From CAZGMC01 sp964526565 (GTDB taxonomy: Bacteria > Pseudomonadota > Alphaproteobacteria > DSM-16000 > Inquilinaceae): a stretch of DNA of 64,000 nt. The stretch lies in NCBI GenBank assembly GCA_964526565.1, contig CAZGMC010000001.1, positions 62,001-126,000 of the forward strand, given 5' to 3'. Made by a program: the position numbers and the translations under genes. Below the pieces are notes generated by a model. The model was given only the letters and a program-made list of their open reading frames with translations. It ran no database searches and was not told where the DNA came from. Shown piece after piece: positions 1-7,798 of the stretch (position 1 is its first letter; each line of letters opens with the position of its first letter).

Positions 1-140
1 AGCACGCGCTCGTCGCCGGCCAGCAGGTGGGCACCGTCGACCAGGGCGCGCGCCGCCGCGCCCAGCCCGGCCAGGCCGTCCTCGCCGATGCCGACCACGG
101 CCAGCCAGGGCGCCAGCCTGGGATCCGGGGCCTCGCTCAC
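1..140 (-). CDS. cobL: Precorrin-6B C5,15-methyltransferase (CbiE-type domain), N-terminal fragment
   Basis: Only the first ~46 codons are inside the window; the gene runs off the left edge. Reading leftwards from a GTG at 140 the protein begins VSEAPDPRLAPWLAVVGIGE and continues with a Gly-rich stretch, the typical start of the SAM-binding CbiE/CobL methyltransferase of corrin-ring synthesis. The start codon overlaps the cobH stop in a GTGA arrangement, indicating translational coupling in a cobalamin operon. The C-terminal decarboxylating half cannot be seen, so CbiE alone is possible. Confidence 0.75.
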   Translation of the reverse strand, partial: MSEAPDPRLAPWLAVVGIGEDGLAGLGAAARALVDGAHLLAGDERV

Positions 141-781
141 GGCACCGGCCGGGTCAGGGCGTTGACGGCGGCGGCGGCCATGGCGCTGCCGCCACGCCGG
201 CCGCGCAGGGTGACATAGGGGATGCCCAGGTCGGCGTCGATCAGCGCCTGCTTGGACTCCGCCGCGCCGACGAAGCCGACCGGGAAGGCCAGGATCACCG
301 CCGGCCGCGGCCAGCCGTCCAGCAGCAGCTCGAGCAGGCGGAACAGGGCGGTCGGGGCATTGCCGACGGCGACGACGGCGCCCGGCAGCCGGCTGTGCCA
401 CAGCTCGATGGCGGCGGCGGCGCGGGTGCAGCCCTGCTCGCGGGCCAGCGTGCGGGCGCGGGGCTCGTACAGGGTGCAGATCACCGGGTTGGCCAGGGGC
501 AGGCGCTGCGGGATGACGCCCTCGGCGACCATGCGGGTGTCGGCCAGCACCGGCGCGCCTTTCAGCAGCGCCTCGGCCCCGGCGTTGGCAGCGTCCGGCG
601 TCCACGCCAGGTCGGCGACGATGTCGGGCATGGCACAGGCATGGACGACGCGGATGACCAGTTCGGCCAGGTCGTCGGGCATGCCGGTCAGGTCGGTCTC
701 CGCCCGCACGATGTCGAACGACCGGCGGTAGATCTCGGCGGGATCGCGGATGTAGTCGAGGGCGGTAGGGATGTCTGTCAT
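137..781 (-). CDS. cobH: Precorrin-8X methylmutase CobH
   Basis: A 214-residue cytoplasmic enzyme that moves the C11 methyl to C12 of precorrin-8X, giving hydrogenobyrinate in the aerobic cobalamin pathway. The start MTDIPTALDY is chosen because family homology begins there; the open frame upstream is low-complexity. The catalytic histidine lies in VVHACAMPDI (His47), and the Gly-rich segment VAVGNAPTALFRLLELL and the PVGFVGAAESK block are family hallmarks. It sits between cbiX (100 bp upstream) and cobL (overlapping), so all three probably share one transcript. Confidence 0.93.
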   Translation of the reverse strand: MTDIPTALDYIRDPAEIYRRSFDIVRAETDLTGMPDDLAELVIRVVHACAMPDIVADLAWTPDAANAGAEALLKGAPVLADTRMVAEGVIPQRLPLANPVICTLYEPRARTLAREQGCTRAAAAIELWHSRLPGAVVAVGNAPTALFRLLELLLDGWPRPAVILAFPVGFVGAAESKQALIDADLGIPYVTLRGRRGGSAMAAAAVNALTRPVP

Positions 782-881
782 GTTGCTTTTCTTGAAGCAC
801 GGCGCCCGCCCCGCCGCCACTCCCGCGAGCCGGGGAGGGGGCAGAGGGTGCCGTCGGAAGGAGCGTGCATGGTCCGTGGCG

Positions 882-1883
882 TCAGTGGCCGGGCGGGCCA
901 AGGGGGTGTCCGGCGAACGGGTATGCGGGGCGGTCATGGTGGTGATGGCTGTGTCCGTGCCCGTCATCATGGCCGTGAGGGTGCCCATGCCCGTCCCCGT
1001 CTCCGTCCCCGTCCCCGTGCGGATGCGCATGGCTGCTCTCCTGCGGCAGTCCGACCTCGGCGGCGAAGCCGGGCATGGGCGCGCGGTACTTGCACAGCTT
1101 GCAGTTCATGACGTTGCCGCCGTGCAGCATCTCCTTGACGCGCTCGGCAAAGGTGGCGATGACGGCGGGGTGGTCGTTCAGGTAGGGCGCCTGAAGGAAC
1201 CCGGTGCCGGGATGGCGTTCGGCGGCAGCGGCGATCCAGTCGCGGATGCGGCGGATCAGGACACCGGTGAACAGCAGGTAGGGCAGCACCACGACCCGGC
1301 GGTAGCCGAGCCGCGCGGCGTGGTCCAGCGCCGGCACGACATGGGGGAAGGTCACGTCGCAATAGCCGACCATGCCCCAGCCGAGGCCCAGTCCCTCCCA
1401 CACCAGACGCATCAGCTTCTGCGCGCCCGAATTGGCATCGGGGTCGGAACTGCCGCGGGCGACCAGCAGCAGCAGGGTCTCGTCCCGTGGCACGGCGTCG
1501 CCGGCGGCGGCCAGCGCCTCCTCGGCCCGGCCGGCGGCGGCGGTGACCATGCCGGCCTCCACCCCGAACTCGCGGCCCAGGCGCAGCTCCAGGCCGGGGT
1601 GCCCGGCCTCATAGGCGCGCAGCATGGCCGGCAGGTCGGTCTTGATGTGACCCGCAGCAAACAGCATGCCCGGCTGCACCAGGATGGTCCGCCGCCCGCG
1701 CTCCCGCAGCGCCGCCAGCGCCTGCTCCAGGCTCGGCTCGGCCAGTTCCATGAATGCCGGCTCGACATCGAACCCGGCCAGCCGCCGGCGGGTACCCTCG
1801 GCCACGGCCAGAAACTCCCGAGCTCCGTCAGCATGGCGCGTGCCATGTCCGCACAGCACGACCCCGATTTCCGTCATCGGCAT
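882..1883 (-). CDS. cbiX: Sirohydrochlorin cobaltochelatase CbiX, long form with His-rich tail
   Basis: A 333-residue chelatase that inserts cobalt into sirohydrochlorin. Two CbiX repeats are visible (N-terminal LCGHGTR with His13; second repeat from about residue 135, LLLVARGSSDPD). Near the C-terminus is MNCKLC (residues 259-264), the MxCxxC motif known from long CbiX proteins that carry a redox Fe-S centre. It is followed by an Asp/Gly/His repeat tract (about 285-316) with a run of four His, probably a metal store. The tract is encoded by a short tandem repeat (about 940-1030) and likely varies in length. First gene of the visible minus-strand cob operon. Confidence 0.92.
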   Translation of the reverse strand: MPMTEIGVVLCGHGTRHADGAREFLAVAEGTRRRLAGFDVEPAFMELAEPSLEQALAALRERGRRTILVQPGMLFAAGHIKTDLPAMLRAYEAGHPGLELRLGREFGVEAGMVTAAAGRAEEALAAAGDAVPRDETLLLLVARGSSDPDANSGAQKLMRLVWEGLGLGWGMVGYCDVTFPHVVPALDHAARLGYRRVVVLPYLLFTGVLIRRIRDWIAAAAERHPGTGFLQAPYLNDHPAVIATFAERVKEMLHGGNVMNCKLCKYRAPMPGFAAEVGLPQESSHAHPHGDGDGDGDGHGHPHGHDDGHGHSHHHHDRPAYPFAGHPLGPPGH

Positions 1884-2490
1884 ACTCCCTTTGAGTCTTA
1901 CGGTACGCGACCTGACGGAGGATGAAAACCGGTCGCGACGCTGCCAGTGCGACTCCGGTGCCGCGCGGCAGCGGGGATTGAAAGGAACAAGGCTTGTTAA
2001 TTCGCATTAAGCCAAAATGTATCGTTCACAAATAATTCATGAAACGACACCCTTTCGGCGCAAATGCTACACCAGATCGCAAATTATTGCAAATCAAGGC
2101 ACAGGTAGTGGTAACAATTTTGAAGTTGTAATGCATGGAAGCTCAGGCAAATATTGCGCCAGGCCCGGAAAACCATGTGCTGCCGCGGCGCGAAATCCGG
2201 CGGCATCACCCTTGACTGGCAGCGCCCGGCCGGCGAAGAGAACGTTCGCGAGATCCAGGCGCTGCACCGGATCTGGCGTTGCACCCGGTGCGGCACGCTC
2301 GGGCATGACCGCGTGAGCACGAGCCCCGCCTGCAGTGCGCCCGTGACGCCCGAAGAGATGCTCAAGCCTGCCGGTTTCGCGGTGGACATCCGCGACAAAC
2401 CCAATGATGACCCGCTGGTTGTGAGCGTTGCGGCGTCGGCTGGCCCTGGGCCGCACGTCGACGACCGAAGTCTTCGAGCTGCGCCTGTCC
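1884..2490. other. Intergenic region with AT-rich island, no gene recognised
   Basis: About 600 bp upstream of cbiX. Positions 1995-2150 are clearly AT-rich (for example gcaaat repeated around tatt at about 2078-2093) against a 70% GC background, so this is probably the cbiX promoter region or a foreign insertion scar. I looked for a cobalamin riboswitch on the minus strand and could not find the conserved B12 box. Open frames here do not resemble known proteins. Confidence 0.5.
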
Positions 2491-2637
2491 GGGTGCCGCA
2501 GCCGCGGCGTCGAACCGGCCCGGGCAGTACCAGAGAATGCTGCCGTCCTTTGCCAGCAGGGCCACCGTGCGGCGGTTGCCGATGACGCCCGGGTCACGGA
2601 TCGGAACAGTGCAGCTCCGCTGGTTCCATGCCTCACA
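2490..2637 (-). pseudogene. Remnant of a GH15 glucoamylase-like gene (N-terminal motif only)
   Basis: The minus strand encodes PIRDPGVIGNRRTVALLAKD followed by GSILWYCPGRFDA (about 2515-2610). This aligns with the N-terminus of GH15 glucoamylase/trehalase proteins, including the intact copy at 19818 (IGNCRTTALVSRQGSIDWLC). Similarity stops right after RFDA, no good start codon remains, and the frame downstream (toward 2360) is unrelated. I read it as a short decayed copy directly downstream of the flippase gene. Confidence 0.5.
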
Positions 2638-4008
2638 TCATCGTGACGCACCAGGCCGCCCCGGATTGCGTCCGATCAGTCCCTTGGCCCTGGCCGCTGC
2701 GCCGAACAGGACGGCGCCGAGCGCCGCGCCGGCCGTCGCGGCAATGCCGGCGCCTTCCAGCCCCAGGCGGGGCAGCAGCAGGTACAGCAGCGTCAGATAG
2801 GCGACCGCGGCAACAAGCCGGGCGACCATGACCGCGCGCGGCCAGCCGCTCGCGAACAGAAGCGGCTCCAGCGGGAAGGTCGCCAGGCTGATCAGCCCGG
2901 CCAGCGCCAGCCAGAGCATGGTTGTGTAGGCATCCAGGTAGGACGCCGAGAAGGCAATCGCGATCAGATCCCGGCCGAACAGCGCCAGCAGCGCGAACAC
3001 GCAGGCGGCCGCGGCCGCGGCCAGGAGCCCGTTGCGCCGGACCATGAGACGCCGGCCCTCGGCCTGCCGCGGCGCGGACAGGCGGGCAAGCTCGGGATAG
3101 ATCGCCGGCGTCAGAAGCTTCGAGTTGGACTTGACCAGCACATCGGCGATCTGCCGCGCAACCTGGTAGAGCCCGGCCGCGGCGGGACCCAGCAGCCAGC
3201 CGACCGCCAGCAGGCCGACGCGCGTCTGCAGCATCGCGAGCGTGCCGGCCACGTTGGTGTGGAGCACGAAGCGCCACAGTCCGGGTTCGGCCCGGCCGGG
3301 CCTGCACAGCCGGGCGGCGAGGCCACCGGCGAGCCCGCTGCGCGCCAGCGTCGACCAGGCGAGCCCATGATAGGCTGCGCTTCCGGCGACGACGGAGACG
3401 AACCAGAGCATCAGGAAATCGTTCAAGTCGCCTTGGAACACGAGCAGAACGACCGCGCCGGTCAGGCGCACCCCCGCCGAAACCTGGGTCTGCGCCGCCA
3501 GCAGGTCGAAGCGGTCGAGCAGCCGCAACAGCCCGATGGGCACGAAGTTGGTCGTCACGAAGACGATCACGCAGCCGTAGAGTGCCGCGGTTCGGGCAAC
3601 GTCGTCGTTCAGCCCGAACAGCGTTGCCGCCGGGCCGGCGGCGATCCAGATGACGGCCAGGCCGGTCAAGGCTGCAATCAGGTCGAGGCGGAGGGCGAAA
3701 CCGATCGTCCGCTGCAGCCGCGCATGGTCGTCCTCCTGCAGCGCGGCGGCGCCGTAGCGGACGATCGTCTGCCACGACTGGAACTTGGCAATGTCGGCAA
3801 CGGTGAGCATGAACCCGTGGATCAGCATCAGCGCGCCGAAATCGTGCACCCCGAGGGCGCGCGCCGTCACTGCCATGGACGCCAGCGACAGCACGCCCTG
3901 GCCGGCGCGGCCGAGCCCCAGCACACCCGCATTGCGCAGCGGTTTCAGCCAGTCCGCCCGCTGTGTGCTTGCGGGCATCTCCGTTTCCCGGTTCCCGGTC
4001 ATGGCCAT
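2638..4008 (-). CDS. Polysaccharide/lipid flippase-like membrane protein (Wzx/MATE type)
   Basis: A 456-residue inner-membrane protein with roughly 12 hydrophobic helices, the architecture of lipopolysaccharide biosynthesis flippases (Wzx/RfbX, MOP superfamily). Typical traits are the N-terminal helix followed by VTARALGVHDFG and the mid-protein VGWLLGPAAAGLYQVARQIA segment. Start could be MAMTG (4008) or MPAST (3978). It is divergent from the HIT gene at 4131. Its place at the edge of the sphingolipid locus suggests it flips a glycolipid or lipid precursor, but the substrate cannot be read from sequence and O-antigen flipping is an alternative. Confidence 0.8.
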   Translation of the reverse strand: MAMTGNRETEMPASTQRADWLKPLRNAGVLGLGRAGQGVLSLASMAVTARALGVHDFGALMLIHGFMLTVADIAKFQSWQTIVRYGAAALQEDDHARLQRTIGFALRLDLIAALTGLAVIWIAAGPAATLFGLNDDVARTAALYGCVIVFVTTNFVPIGLLRLLDRFDLLAAQTQVSAGVRLTGAVVLLVFQGDLNDFLMLWFVSVVAGSAAYHGLAWSTLARSGLAGGLAARLCRPGRAEPGLWRFVLHTNVAGTLAMLQTRVGLLAVGWLLGPAAAGLYQVARQIADVLVKSNSKLLTPAIYPELARLSAPRQAEGRRLMVRRNGLLAAAAAACVFALLALFGRDLIAIAFSASYLDAYTTMLWLALAGLISLATFPLEPLLFASGWPRAVMVARLVAAVAYLTLLYLLLPRLGLEGAGIAATAGAALGAVLFGAAARAKGLIGRNPGRPGASR

Positions 4009-4130
4009 CGGCCGTGGTCACGGGCTTGACTCTCCGTGCTGATGGCGCGAACGGGGCCGGGGCCGACGATGCAATCGCTACAGTATCCACGCATGACCGG
4101 AAGAACACACCACATGAGAAGAGATGAGCG

Positions 4131-4565
4131 ATGGCACATGCGACGCTGAGAGCGTTCGGCTATCCGGACACGCTGGTGCGGGAGTACGAACACTGGACCG
4201 TGCAACTTCGCCCGCGGCAGCCAACCCTGGGTGCACTCGTCCTGATCTGCAAGTCGGATGTCGCGGCGTTCTCGCGGGTGCCCGATGCGGCCTTCACCGA
4301 ACAGGCCCGCGCCGTGCGGGCAATCGAGTCGACCCTGGGCGGGCTGTTCGCCTACGACAGGATCAACTATCTCATGCTCATGATGAAGGATCCGCAGGTA
4401 CACTATCATGTCCTGCCTCGCTATGCTCAGGCGCAGATCCTGGACGGCATCGCATTCGAAGATCCGGGGTGGCCGGGGCCGCCCAGCCTGAGCCATGCCG
4501 CCGACCTCGACACGGTGGCGTTTCAGCGCCTGCTGGACCGCGTGCGCGGGGCGTGGCGTGGTTAG
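4131..4565 (+). CDS. HIT-family (histidine triad) hydrolase-like protein
   Basis: 144 residues with the signature VHYHVLPRY (His91 and His93), the HxHx catalytic strand of histidine-triad nucleotide hydrolases/transferases. The third-position residue is Leu rather than a third His, a variation common in bacterial HIT proteins. A purine-rich gaagag precedes the ATG. It is followed after 51 bp by the LptF-like gene on the same strand. Possible roles include hydrolysis of a nucleotide-activated intermediate made by the neighbouring nucleotidyltransferases; that is inference. Confidence 0.75.
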   Translation: MAHATLRAFGYPDTLVREYEHWTVQLRPRQPTLGALVLICKSDVAAFSRVPDAAFTEQARAVRAIESTLGGLFAYDRINYLMLMMKDPQVHYHVLPRYAQAQILDGIAFEDPGWPGPPSLSHAADLDTVAFQRLLDRVRGAWRG

Positions 4566-4616
4566 CCGGCCCGAGCCCGGCGGCGACGATGGCCAGCGGG
4601 CCGACGGGGCCGGCGG

Positions 4617-5768
4617 ATGACCGTGCTGTCGCGCTATGTGCTGCGCCGCATCGCGCTGCCGTTTGCCGTGACCCTCGGGGTCGTCCTGTTCGCGCTGGTG
4701 CTGGAGCGGCTGCTGGAGATCACGCGCACGGTCACCGACCGCGGCGCCCCGGTCGCTCGCGCCGTCGAGCTGATCGTCTACCTGCTGCCGCACTATCTGG
4801 GGCTGGCGGTCCCGGCGGCGCTGTTCCTGGGCGTCCTGGCCGGCCTGCACCGGCTGCGGCAGGACAGGGAACTGCATGTGATGCATGCCGCCGGCGTCCC
4901 GCTCAGCCGCCTGCTGCGCCCGGTGGTCGGACTCTCGCTGGTGCTGGCGCTGTTCGTTGCGGCCAATGCGGCCGTGCTGCAGCCATATGGCCGGCACGCC
5001 TACCGCGTGGCGTTGCGGGACGTCGCCGCCACGCCGCTGAATTTCCGCCTGCAGCCGGGCACGTTCTACGAACTGGGCGACGACCTGATCCTGCGGGGAG
5101 AGGCGGTGACGGAGGGCGGCACGCGCCTGGACCGCGTGTTCGCAGGACATGCGGAAGGCCCGGAAACGCGCACCCTGCTGGTCGCGCAATCCGGCGTGCT
5201 GACGGCAACCGCCGCAGGTGCGGGCCCGGTCATCCTGTTCAGGAATGGCACGCTGATCCGGATGCGCCCAGGCGAGCCCCCGGTGCTCATCGACTTTGAT
5301 CGGTATGCATGGCCGCTTCCGGCAGAAGACATCAATCCGTATGGCCCGCGCGGGCAGGATGAGCGGGAACTGACCCTTGCAGAACTGTGGCTGGGTGCGT
5401 CCGCGGTGCCGCCGGAGCCGATCGTGCCCCGGCAGCTCGCTGCCGAGCTCCATTCCCGGTTGATCGCCCCCGTCTCCGTGCCGCTGCTGGCCCTGCTGGC
5501 CGCACCGCTTGCGGCGGTCGCCGCGGGGCGCACCGAAAGGCTGACCCGCTTCGTCATCGCGATCGTGCTTCTGGTGCTGTACGAAAAGCTGCTGACGGTG
5601 GGGGCGGCCCTGGTTGCCGACGGCACGGCGCAGCCGCTGATCGCACAATGGGGAGTCGTCGCGATATTCGCCATGCTGGCCTGGACGCTGCTGCGCATCG
5701 CGACCAACGGCACCGTCCGCAGCCCGCACAGGCCGGGGCGCCGCCGGCCGATCGCGCCGGTCTCGTGA
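4617..5768 (+). CDS. LptF/LptG (YjgP/YjgQ) family permease, first copy
   Basis: 383 residues with three N-terminal membrane segments (about 12-34, 52-75, 97-119), a periplasmic beta-jellyroll-like domain (about 120-275) and three C-terminal segments (about 285-375), the layout of LptF/LptG lipid-transport permeases. The N-terminus LSRYVLRRIALPF and LRQDRELHVMHAAGV match the family coupling region. A second family member lies at 6720, so the pair could form a heterodimer. No lptB, lptA or lptC lies nearby. The sphingolipid context suggests export of a ceramide-based lipid, with the ATPase supplied by lptB elsewhere; housekeeping LPS export is the alternative. Confidence 0.85.
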   Translation: MTVLSRYVLRRIALPFAVTLGVVLFALVLERLLEITRTVTDRGAPVARAVELIVYLLPHYLGLAVPAALFLGVLAGLHRLRQDRELHVMHAAGVPLSRLLRPVVGLSLVLALFVAANAAVLQPYGRHAYRVALRDVAATPLNFRLQPGTFYELGDDLILRGEAVTEGGTRLDRVFAGHAEGPETRTLLVAQSGVLTATAAGAGPVILFRNGTLIRMRPGEPPVLIDFDRYAWPLPAEDINPYGPRGQDERELTLAELWLGASAVPPEPIVPRQLAAELHSRLIAPVSVPLLALLAAPLAAVAAGRTERLTRFVIAIVLLVLYEKLLTVGAALVADGTAQPLIAQWGVVAIFAMLAWTLLRIATNGTVRSPHRPGRRRPIAPVS

Positions 5769-5796
5769 TGTCCGCATCGCTGCGGTCCCGGAGGCG

Positions 5797-6720
5797 ATGG
5801 TCCCCATGAGACTCCTGTTCACCGGCCGCGCCCAGGGAGGCGCCTGGGCAATGCGCGGCGAGCAGATCGCCCGGCAGCGGACGGCGTGGCGCGCGGTCCC
5901 CGAAGCCGGCCCTGCCGATCTGTCCGGCATCGCGGCCGTCGTGCTGGTGAAGGACGGCTCCGACCGGCTGCTGCGGATGGTGTCGGCCAGGGGCGGGCCG
6001 GTGGTCTACGACGCGCTCGACTTCTGGCCGCAGCCCAAGCGCCGTCGCAAGCGGCGCAGTGCCGCGCAACGCTTGACCAATGCCGAGGACGCGCGGAGCC
6101 TCTTCCGTCCGCATTTCGCCCGCATCGCGCCACGGCTGATCCTCTGTCCGACGCGGGCAATGCACGACGACCTGGCGCCGCTCGGGTGGCCCGTGGCCGT
6201 CCATCACCATCACTTCGACCCGCGCCTTGAACCGGGCCCGGGGGGCGCGCGGCGGACGGTCCTGTACCATGGCCATTGGGCGTACCTGCGCGAATGGCAA
6301 TGGGCGGGACGGCTGTGCCGCTGGCGGCGCGAAGCCTGCTTCGTGAGCAGCGATCGGGTGCCGCCGCCGCCGGCCGAGGCGATGCTGGCGGTTCGCGGCG
6401 GGCGGCACGGCTCGTGGATCGCCCGCCGCTGGAAGTCGAACGTGAAGGCGGCGACCGCCATGCGCCTGGGGCTGCCGTTCGTCGCGTGGCCCGAAGCCGC
6501 CTATCTGGAAACCGCCCCGCACGCCCATTTCTTCACGACAATCCGGGAGCTTCATGCCGCTCTGGCCGCCGCGCTCGAAGGGCCGCGGCCGGCGCCGGAG
6601 CCGTACCTGTACTCGGCCGGGTGGTCGGCCAGCCGTCTGGAGGATCTGCTCGACCGGCACCTTGCCGGCAACGCCGTGTTCGAACCGGGGCGTTGCGGGG
6701 CGGCGGCGGGCGCTTCGTGA
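5797..6720 (+). CDS. Glycosyltransferase-like protein (GT-B fold suspected)
   Basis: 307 residues, between the two LptF/G-like genes and overlapping the second by one base (TGATG). Features seen are an early Rossmann-like start (MRLLFTGRAQGGAWAMRGEQ), YDALDFWPQP, VLYHGHWAYLREW in the middle, and NVKAATAMRLGLPFVAWPEA near the C-terminus, which resembles the nucleotide-sugar-binding half of GT-B enzymes. Overall similarity to a named family is not obvious. A role in decorating the exported lipid is inferred from position only. Confidence 0.55.
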   Translation: MVPMRLLFTGRAQGGAWAMRGEQIARQRTAWRAVPEAGPADLSGIAAVVLVKDGSDRLLRMVSARGGPVVYDALDFWPQPKRRRKRRSAAQRLTNAEDARSLFRPHFARIAPRLILCPTRAMHDDLAPLGWPVAVHHHHFDPRLEPGPGGARRTVLYHGHWAYLREWQWAGRLCRWRREACFVSSDRVPPPPAEAMLAVRGGRHGSWIARRWKSNVKAATAMRLGLPFVAWPEAAYLETAPHAHFFTTIRELHAALAAALEGPRPAPEPYLYSAGWSASRLEDLLDRHLAGNAVFEPGRCGAAAGAS

Positions 6721-7793
6721 TGCAGGCCACCTTCGCCATCTATCTGTTGCGCGTGTTCCTGGCGCGGGCGTTGCTGGCTCTGGCCGGCCTGACGGTCGTG
6801 CTTGCCGTGTTCGACACGCTGGCCAACCTGGACAAGCTCGTCGACAGCGCGACGCCACTGAGATTGGCGCTGCCGGCATACATGACATTGCGGCTGCCGG
6901 AGATTCTGTCGCTGCTGATACCGCTCGCCGCACTGCTGGGGGCGCTTGCCACGGTCGCCCGGTTGGTGGCGGGCGGCGAGATGGCCGCAATCCGGGCTGC
7001 CGGAGTCTCCGGGTTCCGGATCGCCCGGATCCTGCTGCTGGGGGCCGGCCTGCTTGCGGTTGCGCAGTTCGCCCTCGCCGACCTGCTCGTCCCGGAGGCG
7101 GCCGCGCGGCTGCGCCTGTGGGCGGCGCGGGCCTATGCCGGCCTGCCGCCGCTGCAAAGCCCGCGCGATGCACCGAACTGGATTGCCGTTGGCGACGCAA
7201 TCGTGCACATCGCCGGTTCCTCGGCCGACGGTACCCGCCTCGACCGCCCGATCGTGATCGACCGCGACGCGACGGGCCGGCTCTCCCGCTTCCTGACGGC
7301 GCGCACCGCCCATTTCGACGACGGCCTGTGGGTGCTGCACGACGTGCACCGGCCGCTGGCGGAGGAGGGCAGCCGCCGCCTGCGCCGCCTGCCGCTCGAC
7401 CTGCCGCTGCACCCGGCACGGTTCTCGGCGTTTGCCGACGACCCGGCAGAGCTCACCTTCGCAGACCTTCTCCACCTGCAGCATGAGACTGACCTGGGCC
7501 AGCGGTCCGTCCGCTATTACCGGTTCTGGACGCAGCGCAAGCTGGCCCAGCCGGCCGGCTCGCTCGTCATGGTCCTGCTCGTGGCCCCGCTGGCCCTGCA
7601 GCTGGCGCGGCGCGACCGTATTGCCGTCACGGGGCTCGCCGTGCTGGCCGCCGGCTTTCTGTATCTTATCATTGAGCGGCTGCTGATTCCGCCGGGCGAA
7701 AGCGGCATCCTGCCCCTGTCGCTCGCCGCCTGGGCGCCGGCCGGCGTGTTCGCCAGCCTTGCGCTCTGGCCGCTCGTCCTGTGGGACAGTTGA
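6720..7793 (+). CDS. LptF/LptG (YjgP/YjgQ) family permease, second copy
   Basis: 357 residues. The ATG at 6720 overlaps the preceding stop and gives the family N-terminus IYLLRVFLARALLALAGLTV. Six membrane segments flank a periplasmic domain (about residues 135-250). GGEMAAIRAAGVSGFRIARI is the LptF/G coupling-helix region, and RKLAQPAGSLVMVLLVAPLA is the conserved entry to helix 4. Followed directly by the ceramide synthase gene. With the copy at 4617 it forms a complete permease pair inside the sphingolipid locus. Confidence 0.88.
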   Translation: MQATFAIYLLRVFLARALLALAGLTVVLAVFDTLANLDKLVDSATPLRLALPAYMTLRLPEILSLLIPLAALLGALATVARLVAGGEMAAIRAAGVSGFRIARILLLGAGLLAVAQFALADLLVPEAAARLRLWAARAYAGLPPLQSPRDAPNWIAVGDAIVHIAGSSADGTRLDRPIVIDRDATGRLSRFLTARTAHFDDGLWVLHDVHRPLAEEGSRRLRRLPLDLPLHPARFSAFADDPAELTFADLLHLQHETDLGQRSVRYYRFWTQRKLAQPAGSLVMVLLVAPLALQLARRDRIAVTGLAVLAAGFLYLIIERLLIPPGESGILPLSLAAWAPAGVFASLALWPLVLWDS

Positions 7794-7798
7794 TCGCG

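Noticed and set aside
1884..2150. Possible cobalamin riboswitch upstream of cbiX
   Set aside because: I compared the minus strand with the conserved B12-box and core and found no match; only an AT-rich stretch.
2154..2585. Plus-strand open frame of 143 codons with CTRC
   Set aside because: Overlaps the GH15 remnant, has no family similarity and a compositional profile like an antisense shadow.
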